In this document: positions 36,601 through 48,149 of the stretch, in pieces
How positions within the stretch are numbered: the first letter of the stretch is position 1
Layout of the letters: every line of letters begins with the position of its first letter
Source: Sphagnum magellanicum
Taxonomy: Eukaryota; Streptophyta; Sphagnopsida; Sphagnales; Sphagnaceae
Assembly (NCBI GenBank): GCA_021904315.1
Contig: CM038913.1
Coordinates: 8,059,958 to 8,123,957, forward strand
Direction of reading: 5' to 3'
DNA: 64,000 nt
The notes under the pieces: generated by a model
The model's database searches: none
The model's input: the letters and a program-made list of their open reading frames with translations, nothing else
Told to the model about the DNA's origin: nothing
Translations under genes and position numbers: made by a program

Positions 36601-37030
36601 CAACAATCTGCATGCATCTTGGGCATTAAAATTTGTCAACTTTAGGTATCAACCAGTATTGGGTGGGTATCAAAAATACCCTTGGGTATCACCTGGGCAT
36701 CCCAGTCTGAACCCCTCAGGGTATCACCATGAGTGATACCCTGATTGGAAACCAGACCACCCATTCTCACTTGTGTGAAAACTGGATGGTGCAAACCAGC
36801 TCGGAAAAAAAAACTGAGAACTGGGTAAGCTCTGACCCTTTACCTGGGCTAGGGTCTCAAGGGGCATCCAATGTAGATTTAGGGGTTAGGTTGGAGGCGT
36901 CGCATTCCAATTGCTACCTCCTATAAACCTTAATATTTTTTACAAAAGGGACGTTTCTCCCCTTCTTCTTCCTCTTGGATGTTTTCCTCATTGAGTCTTG
37001 AGTTTTGTGAATTGAAGGATTGTTTGTTCG
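33601..37030. other. Intergenic DNA, no gene
   Basis: No gene is supported. Notable composition: a purine-rich GGTAGGTAGG stretch at 33790-33890, CCATCCATCCATCC at 35407-35425, and repeated GGGTATCA words at 36645-36745. Short open frames (35250-35642 and others) lack recognisable domains. Confidence 0.5.
36716..36744. repeat. Perfect 12-bp hairpin
   Basis: TCAGGGTATCAC and its exact reverse complement GTGATACCCTGA are separated by 5 bp (CATGA). It lies in a stretch where GGGTATC recurs several times. No function is implied. Confidence 0.8.
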
Positions 37031-37650
37031 AATTTTTATTTTGAATTTTGTTAGAGCTTTTTTTTTCCAATTATTATTTAGTTTCTTTTGTTACCATTGC
37101 GTCTCACTTTGCCTTTGCGCCCTACTATTGTTTTCGTACCTTGTTGTGCCTTCACACCTTGCTGTTACTTTTGCATGTGCTACCTTGTGCCTTTGCACCT
37201 TGTTGTTGCCTTTGCATGTGTTGCCCTTGTGCCTTTGCACCTTGCTGTTACCTTTGCACCTCGTGCCTTACTATTGCCTTCACACCTTGCGCCTTACTAT
37301 TGCCTTTGCACTTGCTGCTACCTTCATGCATGTTGCTCTCACACCCTTTGCACCTTGTTGCCTTCACACTTGTTGTCATCTTCATGTATGCTACCTTCGC
37401 CCCTTTGCACCTTGTTGTTGCTTTCGCACCTTGCGCCTTGTTGCTACTTTCGTGCTTGTTGTTGCATTCATGCATGCTACCCTTGTGCCTTTGCACCTTG
37501 CTGTCTTTACACCTTGCTATTGTTTTCATGCCTTGTTGCTACATATAAGGTACCTATTGCCCACCCCCCCTTTGTTCTTTTGTTGCCTTGTTGTTGCCTT
37601 TGCACCTTACTTACCTTGTGCTTTGTGTGTTAGTAGGTATTCCCTCCCAA
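37030..37650 (+). repeat. CCTTTGCACCTTG minisatellite
   Basis: The words CCTTTGCACCTTG and TTGTTGCCTTTGC recur throughout in units of roughly 20-36 bp with no rigid period. All three forward frames stay open for 500-700 bp because the units lack stop triplets. The translations are Leu/Cys/Pro/Ala/Thr-only and differ completely between frames, so this is a repeat and not a gene. Confidence 0.8.
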
Positions 37651-38149
37651 ATTTCTTGTGCAAGTGGAGGAGCTTGGAGCAACAATCATCTTCTACTCAG
37701 GTTAAGGTAAGATTTTTTTTTCATTTGTTTTGAGATTTTTTTTGTTTTTTTCATGTTTCCAATTTTCTTCTTTTTTGGTAGTTAGAACTTGTTTTGTTTT
37801 AGATTTATTCTATTTTTTATATTTAAATTTGATTTTTGTAATGCATTTATTTTGAAAATAGAATCTTTCTTTTGTTTGATTATGTGTAGGATTAAAATTC
37901 AAACTATTTTCTAAAAACAATAACCCTTAAACCTTTTTGTATCATGATGAAATAGAAAAGTGAATGATTTTTAAATTTTTTCTCTACACCTTAACCCCAT
38001 TGTTTGTAAATGTTTTTTTAATTTTCTTTCTTTCTTGTCCTTTGTTAGTAAGTATTATTTAATTTGCTCATTCTAAATAAAGATCATAAGTTGGGGATTT
38101 TTTTTTTGCATTATCTCTAAACATACTCTTGTGAAAATTGTTAATGGAA

Positions 38150-38890
38150 CAATCTTTTACAAATGAAAATATGATAAATGGGAACAATGAGACAATTGAA
38201 ATTTTTATGAATGATGTAACTTTGGAAGACAATTTTGAGGAAAATGCAAGCGTGCAAACAAAAACAAGTAGGAATATAAAAGATGCCTTTGAAGAATTAA
38301 TGAAGATAAATTTCAAAAAACTACATGTTCAAAAAAAATGTTGGAAACCTAGTGGAAGAACATTTTTATGTGGAGTTTCTATTATATTAATGATAATGTA
38401 GAAGTGGATCTAGAAAATATACAAATGATGTGTTGAATATTTTGTTATCAAACTCCCATATGTGGAATAAATCCAAGAACCCAAGCGAGGAAAGGATTGA
38501 TTTCTTATTACAAGACTTATGGAATAACATTTTTTTTAAAGCATGTGGATGCAAATCACACACTTATTGCAAAAAAGTTCGAAAAATGAATGGTTTGTTG
38601 AAAGAAAGAAAAGAAAGACAACCATCAAAGAAAAGAGAAAATTTGTCTAGTGGATCAAATCTCTAAATTTTTTTCAATGAAGGATTCATTCAAAAAGGAA
38701 GATGTGCCATTAAAAAAATTCCTAAAAGACCTTGGTTTAATGTTAAGAACAATTTGTGCTAATTCAATTTGTGGAAAGTGTTTGGCTAAAAACGTTTGAC
38801 TTTGTACTTATGTCCAAAATTAAACCTCCCTTCCAAAAGATAGTTTTCACAAGAGATATTGCCAAGGTTAGTGGAGAAAACAAGTCAAAT
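38150..38890 (+). pseudogene. hAT-like transposase relic
   Basis: Forward-strand coding-like segments occur in more than one frame. An acidic start (38138-38401) is followed by KACGCKSHTYCKKV near 38540, then SMKDSFKKEDVPLKKF near 38680, then LIQFVESVWLKTFDF and LMSKIKPPF near 38760-38830. Order and wording resemble DUF659-type hAT-like proteins of plants, in which a zinc-binding N-terminus precedes a segment of the kind FVExxWLK. It is frame-shifted and ends where the reverse-strand MULE fragment begins. The family call is from memory and only moderately sure. Confidence 0.4.
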
Positions 38891-38939
38891 GTATGTTCTT
38901 CCTAATTGCTTTGGCAGAATGCCATTCTACAATAATGAG

Positions 38940-39240
38940 CTTTGACCTATGGATGTCCAAAGAAGCTTATGATGTTTTATGCTTGTCATATATTTGTTTG
39001 ACGGTGTAGCCTAAACCCAATTGAGTCCAAATGTGGTCCTTAATGGCTTGTGACATTTTTGGGGCAAAAAAATATGGTTGCGTAATGGAATCAAGGTCAT
39101 GTTTGCCATGCATAGGCTCATCATTGGCCATGTATGAGGTTGATGGTAGAAGATTATTTCTGCCACTGTGGGTTGTGTGTATAATCGCTTAATCAAGAAT
39201 TGAGTTAAACAACCTTGTTTAATGGATCGATGGTGGTTTG
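38940..39240 (-). pseudogene. MULE transposase N-terminal fragment
   Basis: On the minus strand the translation RSIKQGCL, then IKRLYTQPTVAEIIFYH, and after a frame change GLGYTVKQIYDKHK, matches the N-terminal part of the MULE relic at 22745-25053 (RSIKQNCL, IKRLYTWPNVVEIIFYH, KQIYDKHKEIW). It breaks off near 38940. No catalytic core or SWIM finger follows, so it is a truncated second copy. An array of ~102-bp units lies on its 5' side at 39.86-40.52 kb. Confidence 0.75.
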
Positions 39241-39859
39241 GGTCTCCACAATTGTCTTCTAGTCCATACCCACATGCATACTTACAAAATGTGTAATCAA
39301 TTTAAGACCTAAAGTTTGGTACAATATGAAATTAAAAAACAAGTTCCATATAATAAGAATGAACAATATAACATCATACCAAATATGGCCGAGGTGGTTT
39401 TGGATTCTTAGCATTTTTGCATTTTCTTATGGGGGTACTCACTTATAAATGTTCCACTCCATTAAGGAGTCTTCATGGTTTTGTTCATTATTTAGAAATT
39501 TCAAGATTCGTGCATGTGAGATGTGTGCACACTCAACCTTGATTATATGTGCGCCTCCATGTCAAACATCCTTTTTCCACACCAAGTCCATGTTGTTAAA
39601 GGGTGATTTATTTGGTTTTGGATTTCAATAGCTTGATATTTTGAAACACAACCCATGTTTGAAACTAAGTTTTGAGCTAATTATACAAAAAAAAACCGTA
39701 AATTGATATTAATGTCCAAAACTTTATATTTGCAATATGTTGAATTACATGTTAATTGTCATATTCAACACTAATACAAATGTACATGTTTTAAGTACTT
39801 GATTTGTATCCCTCATCTAAACCCTATACAATCATGCACATAATACCCTAAATGCTAAG

Positions 39860-40520
39860 TATGGAGAACATATGATATGGTATATGGCCATAATTGTAAA
39901 TTTTAAATTACAATACTCGTAAGTCTATTTTAAATCCATAACTATGGATAATATAAATGTAATACCCACATGATAGTTAACAAACTGCATTATTTATGGA
40001 CGAAGGAAATGTAATACTTGTATGACAATTTAAATATGCACACTATATATGGGGCAAAATGTAATACCCACATTATGACCTTAATCAACACTATATGTGA
40101 GAGCCTTAAATGCAATACTTGCATGTAATTTAAAGATGCACACTATATATGGGGGCAAAATGCAATACCCACATTATGACCTAAATCCACATTATATGTT
40201 GTAGCCCTAAATGTAATACTTGCACAACAATTTAAAGATGCACATTGTATGTTGCAACAAAGTGTAATACCCACATTGTGACTTTAATCCACACTATATA
40301 TGGAAGAGGGAAACGCAATGCTTACATGACAATTTATGGATGTAAATTGTATGTGAGGGCAAAATGCAATATTCACGTTATGACTTTAATCCACACTATA
40401 TATGGGAGAGGGAAATGCAATGCTTGCATGACAATTTAAAAATGCACATTCTATGTGGGTGGGAAAATGCAATATTGGCATTATGACCTTAAATCCACAC
40501 TATTTATGGGAGGCCAAAAT
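39860..40520. repeat. ~102-bp tandem array
   Basis: AATACCC or AATATTC landmarks recur at 39961, 40063, 40164, 40266, 40368 and 40471 (101-103 bp apart). Each unit also has TTAATCCACACTATATATGG, a GCAATGCTTGCATGACAATT-type phrase and GATGCACA. The array ends about 60 bp before the retrotransposon's left LTR-like segment. Its TGCAATACCCAC words resemble those in the 25-30 kb arrays. Confidence 0.85.
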
Positions 40521-40584
40521 ATTAAATCCACATATCAAACATGGAACATTTTTAGTTGAATTTGATGATCGTATTAAAACCATT

Positions 40585-40905
40585 TGTCATGTTCGTATGC
40601 ATGGCCTCATACATGATGGCCAGTTACGGGCATGCCAATCATGCTTTTAGGGTTAGTGTATGTTCTTAGGTTATTGTACGCTATTAGGTGTTTTAGGGTT
40701 ATGGCTTGTTTAGGGTTTCAACTTTGTTGATGATTGTATAAAAGGTTAGGCTTTACCCTTATTTGTTTAATTTTTTATAAAAAAATTCGTCAAGGAAAGT
40801 TTCTTCCATAGTCAAATTGGATTTCTATATGTTCACAATGGCTATTACACGGCCACCATTTACATACACTACGTTGTCTTTCTTTCTTTTCGATTTAATT
40901 TGATT
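40585..40905 (+). repeat. 5' LTR-like segment
   Basis: About 320 bp align with 49161-49490: TGTCATG at the start, GCATGCCAATCATGCTTTTA, GGTTATTGTACGCTATTAGG, the TATAAAA box, then AGTTTCTTCCATAGTCA and ATGGCCACC-like words. Homology is lost at about 40905, whereas the right copy continues to 49672. Confidence 0.8.
40737..40743 (+). promoter_or_regulatory. LTR TATA box
   Basis: TATAAAA lies 152 bp into the left LTR-like segment; the right copy has the same box at 49331-49337. This is where a plant LTR promoter is expected. Confidence 0.65.
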
Positions 40906-41459
40906 TTAGAAAAACTGTTCTTTGTTGTTTAATTTTGAAAGCGACAAATTTTTCTTTGTTTTGAATTTCTTGTGTTCTTGAATTGATGCTACTTTTTCTT
41001 ATTTTTTTACTCTTATACTACAGCTATAATAGGAACAATAATAACCATAACTAGCAGCACCATCAGTGAGGGAGAAGGGACATTGGAAACAAACTACAAG
41101 CTGTGAAGTTTTGAGTTCCGAAGCTTTAAAGGGAAGAAGGAGCGAACAGCTCCAAAGCTTGTTTTATTGCCAGCTTTAGGTCTTGGGAGCACATACACAC
41201 ACACATACACAAGGTTTCATTGTAGTATAAGATCTGTACCAAGTGATGCAACCCCACATACACTTACTTTCCTTGTACATGGGTTTTGAGGTCAGCATTT
41301 GGGCTATGCTCTCTTGTGTGTTTTTTAGCTTGTAATCATGTAGTGAATAGCCCTTGTAGTAGCTTTGGAAGAAGAATAAGAAGAAGAAGAAAAAAAATTA
41401 AAATTAAAAGCAAACGCAAAGTAGAAGGAAAAAAAAATTTCTCTTCACTTTTGCACACC

Positions 41460-41930
41460 ATTATTATAGAGCTCGTGGACACAAATTGTTCTACAGCGTC
41501 ATTGCGGCATAGTTGTCGTCCGTTGTTGTTGCCGTCCGTTATAGTTGTTGTTTGTTGTTGTTGTTATCACAGTTGTTATTTGTCACCGTTGCCATCCATC
41601 ATTGTCACCATCCACTACCATCCATTGTCCATTGCAGTTGATGTCCATCGTCCATCACAGTTGTTGTCAGTTGTATGTCGTAGTCATAATCGCCGTCCAT
41701 TGGAGTCATCGCTCGCCATCTGTTCGCCGTTTGTTGCCATCCATGGTCGTTTGTCGTAATTTTGTCAATGTCCCCGTTTGTCATCATTTGTCATAGTTCC
41801 ATCCATTTGGTTCCGTCTAGTTTTGTCCGTTCGACCCCTTCCATCCATCGACGTCGGTCCACTAACATTCATCCGTCCCCATTCATCCTCATTAACACGT
41901 CGTATTCTTCAAATTGTATAACTTTGTAGC
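41460..41930. repeat. GTCATCCAT/GTTGTT low-complexity tract
   Basis: The untranslated leader of the retrotransposon contains a long stretch of GTTGTTGTT, CCATCCAT and GTCGT words without a fixed period. It keeps a forward frame (41286-41759) open by composition alone. Confidence 0.65.
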
Positions 41931-42257
41931 TAGTGCTCTATATTGTTACAAAATTTTGGGGCATGGGACAACACCATGTCCTTGGATGATGAAAACACTA
42001 CTGTTCAGCTAGAGCCAAAATATCAGCTATGAAATAACACACGATCATTTGAGCCAATTTCTTTGAATTGATGATTTTCACGACGGTACCATCAAACATC
42101 TATAGCACCATTGTCATCCAGTACAACTCTTACCAGGAATTTAGGTTCAAGTTACACTACATCAACGATACATCAAAATCCATTTAGAGGGGTTAATTAG
42201 TGGGGTACGCATGTTGCCGCACCAGCTTTCACACCATCATCGTATATTCTGCTACAA

Positions 42258-43780
42258 TTGTTACCTCTACACCCATATACACCATGGAAGTCAGTAGTTT
42301 TTTTTGGGAGAATTGAGAAGTTCAGTGAAAGGCCAAGTACCATTTCCTTGAGGGAGTTCAAGGCAACTTTCTTAATTATGGTTTGTGAATTGGAGCTCAA
42401 GTATGGCACTAATTACATCGAAGTGTTTATATTCAACAATTAGCCCGCTATGTGCACTATGAGACATTAATGTCTACGAACAATATTTTCGGAGGATTGT
42501 GGATGTCACCCAGATCCCCAATCTAGCTTATGCCATAGTCATCGCCATCACCTCTCAAGCTACATTACAAGCTGTAATTGCACATCATGGGGACTATGCC
42601 CAATAATCTAGATCTGATACCTATTTCAGTAAACCTTTTTCCTTAACAACTTATTGCTACTACCGAAAACATTCCTCCCCCCATCGATGCACTAGCTTTT
42701 GTTGATCCAATGAGGAATTCATTTGAGTTCTTGAATTGGAATTTTTGGTTAAAAGTTTGAAAAAGTTCTGCAGCTCACCACCTTCTCTAGGCAGAAGGAT
42801 GAAACGTCAAGATGCTTTACAAGAGGTTTTTCAAGCTTAAAGAGGATACTTAGAGCATCATAGACCTGGAAGCTGCCCATTGGTATCTTCATTTGTTGGA
42901 AGGTACTCTAACACTCCATGTGTAGGTTTTTCAACGAGTTTTTGTAGAATTTGGAGACTCATATGTTTTGCTGGATGTGTACAACAATTCTAAAAAGCTG
43001 GAACTAGCTCATGCACATTATGAGGCCAATACTATGAGGCCTCCATCACATTTGAAGCTTCAGCCTCCAATTGCGCTAACCAAATCATCACATTCTTCTT
43101 CAAGGGCTAAAGCGATGCACTCAACTACACCCATCCTACCTTCTTGCAACTATCGTGGCAATCCTACCCACAAAGTTAGTGAGTGCAACATTCCTTCCGA
43201 GGATCTCTTTTGTGATTATTGTAGGAAAAAGGGACATTAGGAAGCTATTTGTTTTGTCAAGTTCCTGGAACGAAAGCAATTTCGATTACCATGGCAAAAT
43301 TTGCTAGCATCTTCCGTTGCCCCTCAACCAAAAGCCAAGGCACCTTAACCTTCCATTCAGGCTTTCCCCACTAAGGGTAATTCTAGTAAGAATACTGAAA
43401 AGAAGGAGCACAAGGTTGATAAGAAGGAGGTGCTTCAAGCCCATGCCGTTTAAATTCAAATTCTACAAAATGAATTTGAATCATTAAGGGCCTAACTTGC
43501 TAATCTAAAAAGCAAGTCTTCCCAACCAGCTAGTCAAGCCCAACCTGTATAAGGTTCAGGATCACAGGAGCAACCTCCTAGGTCATTCTATGGCTTCTCA
43601 CACGATGCCATGGTTAGGGAGTATGTTTTTTCTAGTGCACACAATTTTAATCTCCCACCAAAATTTGCCACTTCTTTTTGCCCTTCCTACTTCGCGACAT
43701 AAGACACTAGTGTGGCACCCAGAGTTTCTGCCACTAGGTAGGTAATTTAGATTGATGGACTCACATCTGGTTCAAATGCT
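42258..43780 (+). pseudogene. Retrotransposon gag
   Basis: Broken gag. An N-terminal part (SLREFKATFLIMVCELELKY, 42340-42410) is followed by a capsid-like segment with LYKRFFKLKED near 42815 and EFGDSYVLLDVYNNSKKLEL near 42950. A nucleocapsid part follows, with an altered knuckle CNYRGNPTHKVSEC and a good CCHC knuckle CDYCRKKGHxEAIC near 43215-43256, then a Lys/Gln-rich linker. Several stops occur, for example after KGH at 43240. Gag packages the element RNA into particles. Family assignment rests on position and the zinc knuckle. Confidence 0.7.
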
Positions 43781-44099
43781 ATTACCAAGGCTAAAAGAGC
43801 TTGAGTAGTCATGCCACAATTTTTTTGTCCTCTCAAGATGGAGGAAAAACGCACCTTGTTGGCAAGGGGGGAGGAGATTATTGCACCACAAGCTGCTAGG
43901 GCATCAAATTCTCGTGTTCTAAGAGTACATGTACATCAGGAAAACACACAATTTTCCATTAATCAGCTTATGGAATGCCAACTTCATATGTGTGAAATGG
44001 CGCAAAAGCTTTTAAATACACCGTTGTTTAGTTTTCAAGATTTAAAACTAAGCACTAGGGACATAATTGCAATACTAAAGGATACCTAAACATTACATC

Positions 44100-44770
44100 A
44101 GGTCCTTTACTAATCCCTGATCCACATGCTATAAGGGTCCCATCCAACACCTTGGAGAGACATTTGATTGGCTCACGTGTTAGAAATGGCATTCGTAATC
44201 TAGTCATTAGTTTTAGCATGGCTAAACTAGTGGGCTTTCCTACCTTTGATTTTACATTCACATATCAGAAGGGAATTAAGAACACTTCACTTGTGGATTT
44301 GTTATTCAACAAAGGCGTTGTGGATAGCCATTCTTTCCACAAAGTTTTTCACTCATTTTCGAAGGTGGTGTTTAGTGAGAGAACTTCCATCACCACCGAA
44401 GTTGCCATTGTCGACAATATTGAGTCATTAATCTAGGTGGGAGGACATACACCTATAGTGGTACTTCTTGATATAGGTGCCCAACTAGTGATTCTTGGAG
44501 TTCAATTTGCCAAGAAGATGGGCATGCTCGACTCCAAACTACAAAAATCTATATGACAAATTTACACCGTTAGTGAGAGCGTAGAGGAGGTATTTGGGGA
44601 AAGCTCAAAATTGATTGCACTTAATTTCAATGAAAGTACAAATCAAGAGCTTTGCTTATAGGTCAAATGTTTTGTCACCAATGCCACCAGTTAAGATGTG
44701 CTCATTGGACAAGAAGCCCTATTTCCACCAAGTTTCATAATTGACAACTGGTTTGAGCATGTGTACTACT
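44100..44770 (+). pseudogene. Retrotransposon aspartic protease
   Basis: The frame from 44152 continues past one stop into PIVVLLDIGAQLVILGVQFA at about 44455-44515. This is the retropepsin active-site segment, with the usual Asp-Thr-Gly changed to Asp-Ile-Gly (Asp codon 44470-44472). A later LIGQEALFPP segment near 44705 fits the end of the domain. The protease would cut the Gag-Pol precursor; this copy is inactive. Confidence 0.6.
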
Positions 44771-45120
44771 GAGTAGATTGGGAGACTGATGGCCACCACC
44801 TGGGATAAACATCCCTTGATTTACATGGGAACCATAGTCCTATGGCTCACCATTGTATGTTCAAGGAAGCACACACTATTTCCTACATCCAATAAACTAA
44901 CCATGAGTGGATAAAAGGAGATGAAAAGAAAACACCCAAGCTACTGAAAACTTGAGGGTGGTTCTTACGGACATTCAACATGGACCAAAGGTTTTATAGA
45001 GGTTCAAAGTAGCCCACGAGCCTTTGGTCAAAACGCTATCTAGTTTTGAAAGCATGGGCAGCCATAGCGAACTAATTAAATTAATATTTTGTTAGCTAAT
45101 CACCTAGACACCACCTAAGG

Positions 45121-46100
45121 AGGGGATTACATTACTAGAACTCTTTGGTGGTATTGGTACAAGTCTCGAAGCCTTACTACAGTCAGGGATGGTGGTTTGG
45201 AGGTATTTTTATGTAGACATTGATCCTATTGTAAGGCAAGTGGCAGTTTAAAAAATGATGGAGCTCACAACCAGATTTCCACAATAGTTTGCAACCACCA
45301 CATGGAAGGCTAATTTCGCTTTCTTACCCTCTAACATACAATTAATTCAAAAGAAGCATATGGAATTTCTTGGCCTTGTGGACCTCATCATTTCAAGTTG
45401 GGAGTGTCAAGGATTTTCAATAGTTGGATTTGGAAAAGGCTTGAGTGACACAAGATTTGGTCTTTTTGCGAACATGGTATGATTGATCACCTAGGCTCAA
45501 TCCATTTCTCCTATGCTTGGTTATGTAATTGAAAACACCCCTTTTTAATTTGACCAGAGGGATAAAATCAAAGAGCATTACACGTTGGTCAAGCATTACC
45601 TTGGAGAACCATTCCTATTCAAAGCAACACAATGCGATTCCTATGCGCACTAGCTGCGCAACTAGTGGACCAACCTTGCACCACTTTTAGTTATGTAGTT
45701 GGCTTTGAAATAACCATTAGAGACCCCAACCTATAGGTTTCTCACATATTGGATTATTAAAGCTCCTGCCAACCAATTACAAGGCAAGAGAAACCTCTTT
45801 GGTTTCTTGTGAACATAATAGGAAAACCAAGAGGTGTTTGGCCCACCTTTGTTTCCTTCCCAGGAACACACACCTTTTAGGGAGATGGACCAAGCTTAGT
45901 GTATTGTCATGCTTCAGCCACTTGGGATGAACCAAACCCAGAAGAAATAGAAAGGGCTATGGGGTTCCAAATTGACATTACTAGTCATTCCAAGGTGATT
46001 AGATTGGAGTGCTTTACTAGGGAGAGGCATGGACTTGAACTTCTTTACATGGTTGTTGGTAACTTGTGTATTCTTTCAAATGTACACAACAGTAGCACTG
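45121..46100 (+). pseudogene. C5-cytosine DNA methyltransferase domain in retrotransposon
   Basis: In one frame from 45124, with stops, the sequence shows the ordered motifs of C5-cytosine methyltransferases. Motif I: LLELFGGIGTSLEALLQSG (45135-45190), the SAM-binding loop. Motif II: YVDIDP. Motif IV: DLIISSWECQGFS (45381-45419), with the catalytic Cys codon at 45405-45407 (ECQ instead of PCQ), followed by GFGKGLSDTRFGLF as in GLxDxRSxLF. Motif VI-like: YVIENTPF near 45525. Motif VIII-like: AHxLRNxWTNLAP near 45647, as in the FWGNLP region of DNMT3/DRM. Near the end comes NPEEIERAMGFQ (another frame, 45937) and LLGRGMDLN before 46050. It lies between protease and RT. These enzymes transfer a methyl group from SAM to cytosine C5. 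This copy has at least ten stops and frame changes, so it is dead. The call rests on motif order, not on a database search. Confidence 0.8.
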
Positions 46101-46499
46101 ATTCAATCATCTTATAGTTCTGGCGATGCGACTACATGGCATCCCGACCAAATACATTTGAATATCTTCAACACTCTACACTACACTCTTAATGTTGGGG
46201 GGGGAAGGAAGTACCATGTAATTTGACTCAAGTTGTTTCTGATACACTTGGAGGTACATCAGTTTCTGGAAAAACAATTACAACCTTCTATGAATCTACA
46301 TAGTTGGATAGTGGAGAACCCAATACACCAGGTTTTTCAACCTCACTTTCCAACTCCATTTTCTTTCCAACTACCCTTTCATTATGGGGAACCAGCTCAC
46401 CAAGAAGGACAGAAACCAGGTCACAAATTTGGTAATTAAGTATGAAAATGTGTTCGCATTTTCAAAGAAAGACTTAGGTAGGTGTAAAACCATGTAGTT

Positions 46500-47780
46500 A
46501 TTTATAGACCTTATAGATGAGACACTCATCTATCGGAGGAGGCATAGGTTGAACAAACATGAATGGGAATTGGTAGACGAAAGGTGCAAAGAGCTCCATG
46601 AGGCTAGTATCATTCAACCATCAAGTTTTGATTTCTTAGCCGTTATAATAATGCCAGCAAAAAAAAACTCAGTTAGATTATGGACTGAGAAAAGGATGTG
46701 TGGGGATTATAGGTCTTTGAACCTGGTTACACCTCAGGACAGGTACCCCATGCCCATCCTTAAAGAACTATTTGATAGCATTGGAGATTCAAACATTTTC
46801 ACAATTGTGGAAATAAGGCAAGGCTTTAACCAAATTATGTTCGCTACGAAGGAACATAAGAAAAGGACATTCTATGGAAGTAATAAGTTGTGGGAATGGC
46901 TTGTGATGCCTTTTGGATTAAAAAATGCACCTTTCTTCTTTCAACGAGTCATGGACCAGGTTTTTAAAAGGGCAGATTTCTTGAAATGCTACATAGATGA
47001 TGTCCAAGTGCATAGTAAGGGACTCTTACAACACTTGACTCATTTTGAAGAGTTATTCAAGAGGCTCCACGAAGTTAATATGAAGATCCATCTTTAAAAA
47101 TGTGAGTTTGTTGTCACTTCAGTAGTCTACTTTAGACACAAAATTTTGCCAAATGGTATTATGGTTCATTGGGCCAAAGTAGTAGCCATTTTGGAGATGC
47201 CCAATCCTACCGATGTTCACACTTTGAGGAGCTTCATCAGATTATGTAATTACTATAGGATTTATGTCCAAGATTTCAGTACTATTGCTCATCCTTTCTA
47301 TGCATTGTTAAAGAATGATGTTACGTGGACATGGAGTGAAGAGGCTCAAGAAGCTTTCAACACACTCAAGGAATAGCTTTTAGAGTTCCCCATTCAAAGA
47401 AGACCTGATTTCAACAAGGTCTTCATTCTATAGACTAACTGGCGTGCTCTTGGTATTAGTGCTATTTTTGGCCAACTTGATGAGGAAGGCAAGGAATATG
47501 TTATCGCCTATCCATCCCGAAGCAACAATAAGGCTAAGAGCAACTATTTTTCATACAAGGGGGAGTGTCTTGCTATTATATGGGCAATCATACATTTCAG
47601 GCCCTGTCTTTATGGCGCCAAGTTCACTTTGTATATCGACCACCAGCCTATCAAGTGGTTGATGACCAACGACGAGCTTATTGGTAAGTTAGCTTGTTGG
47701 GTGCTTATACTTCAGGGGTATGAATTCAAGGTTATTCACTGACCTGGTATTACACATCAGAACACGAATACCATGTGATG
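46500..47780 (+). pseudogene. Retrotransposon reverse transcriptase and RNase H
   Basis: The open part 46549-47097 holds the RT palm: RMCGDYRSLNLVTPQDRYPM, FTIVEIRQGFNQI, WLVMPFGLKNAPFFFQRVMD and CYIDDVQV (YIDD at 46990-47001). The first catalytic Asp, expected as VDLRxGxxQ, is Glu (46810-46812). After a stop the connection continues (47146-47376, LRSFIRLCNYYRIYV), then RNase H with TNWRALGISAIFGQ, NNKAKSNYFSYKGECLAIIW and LYIDHQPIKWL. The first RNase H Asp is Asn (codon 47437-47439, a G-to-A change). The RT-RNase H order and wording are those of Ty3/gypsy elements. Confidence 0.9.
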
Positions 47781-48149
47781 GAGACCCCTCACTACCTCTG
47801 AAGATTTCTTAGAAGCTAAACAATACTTTGACCATATTCCAGTAGTACATGTATCTTATGCATTTAATTATTTTGCACTACTACAATGTAACTTGGTTGA
47901 GCATCCCATTGTGGATATATGGGAGGACTTGGACACTATGAGGTTTCTTCAGCATGGGGAATACCCTCCCCAAGTTACATCAAGTCATCAGGATTGCATA
48001 CAATAGCGATCCAAATGCTACCCATGGAGGGACAATCACCTCATCCGTTGCTTACCACAAGGCGACGGAGTGGTTCCTCCACCACATGAACAGTTTGGTC
48101 TTTTTAGAAGATACACTTGTAGCTTTGACATTTTGGAGTTAAACGTACT

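Noticed and set aside
37020-37733. Three long overlapping forward ORFs (237, 166 and 181 codons)
   Set aside because: They are produced by a stop-free minisatellite; the three translations are unrelated low-complexity strings without domains.
41286-41759. 157-codon ORF ahead of gag
   Set aside because: Open by low-complexity CCATC/GTTGT composition in the retrotransposon leader; no domain.
45899-46226. Two separate small genes at the end of the methyltransferase region
   Set aside because: They are frame-shifted pieces of the same domain's C-terminal part and not independent genes.
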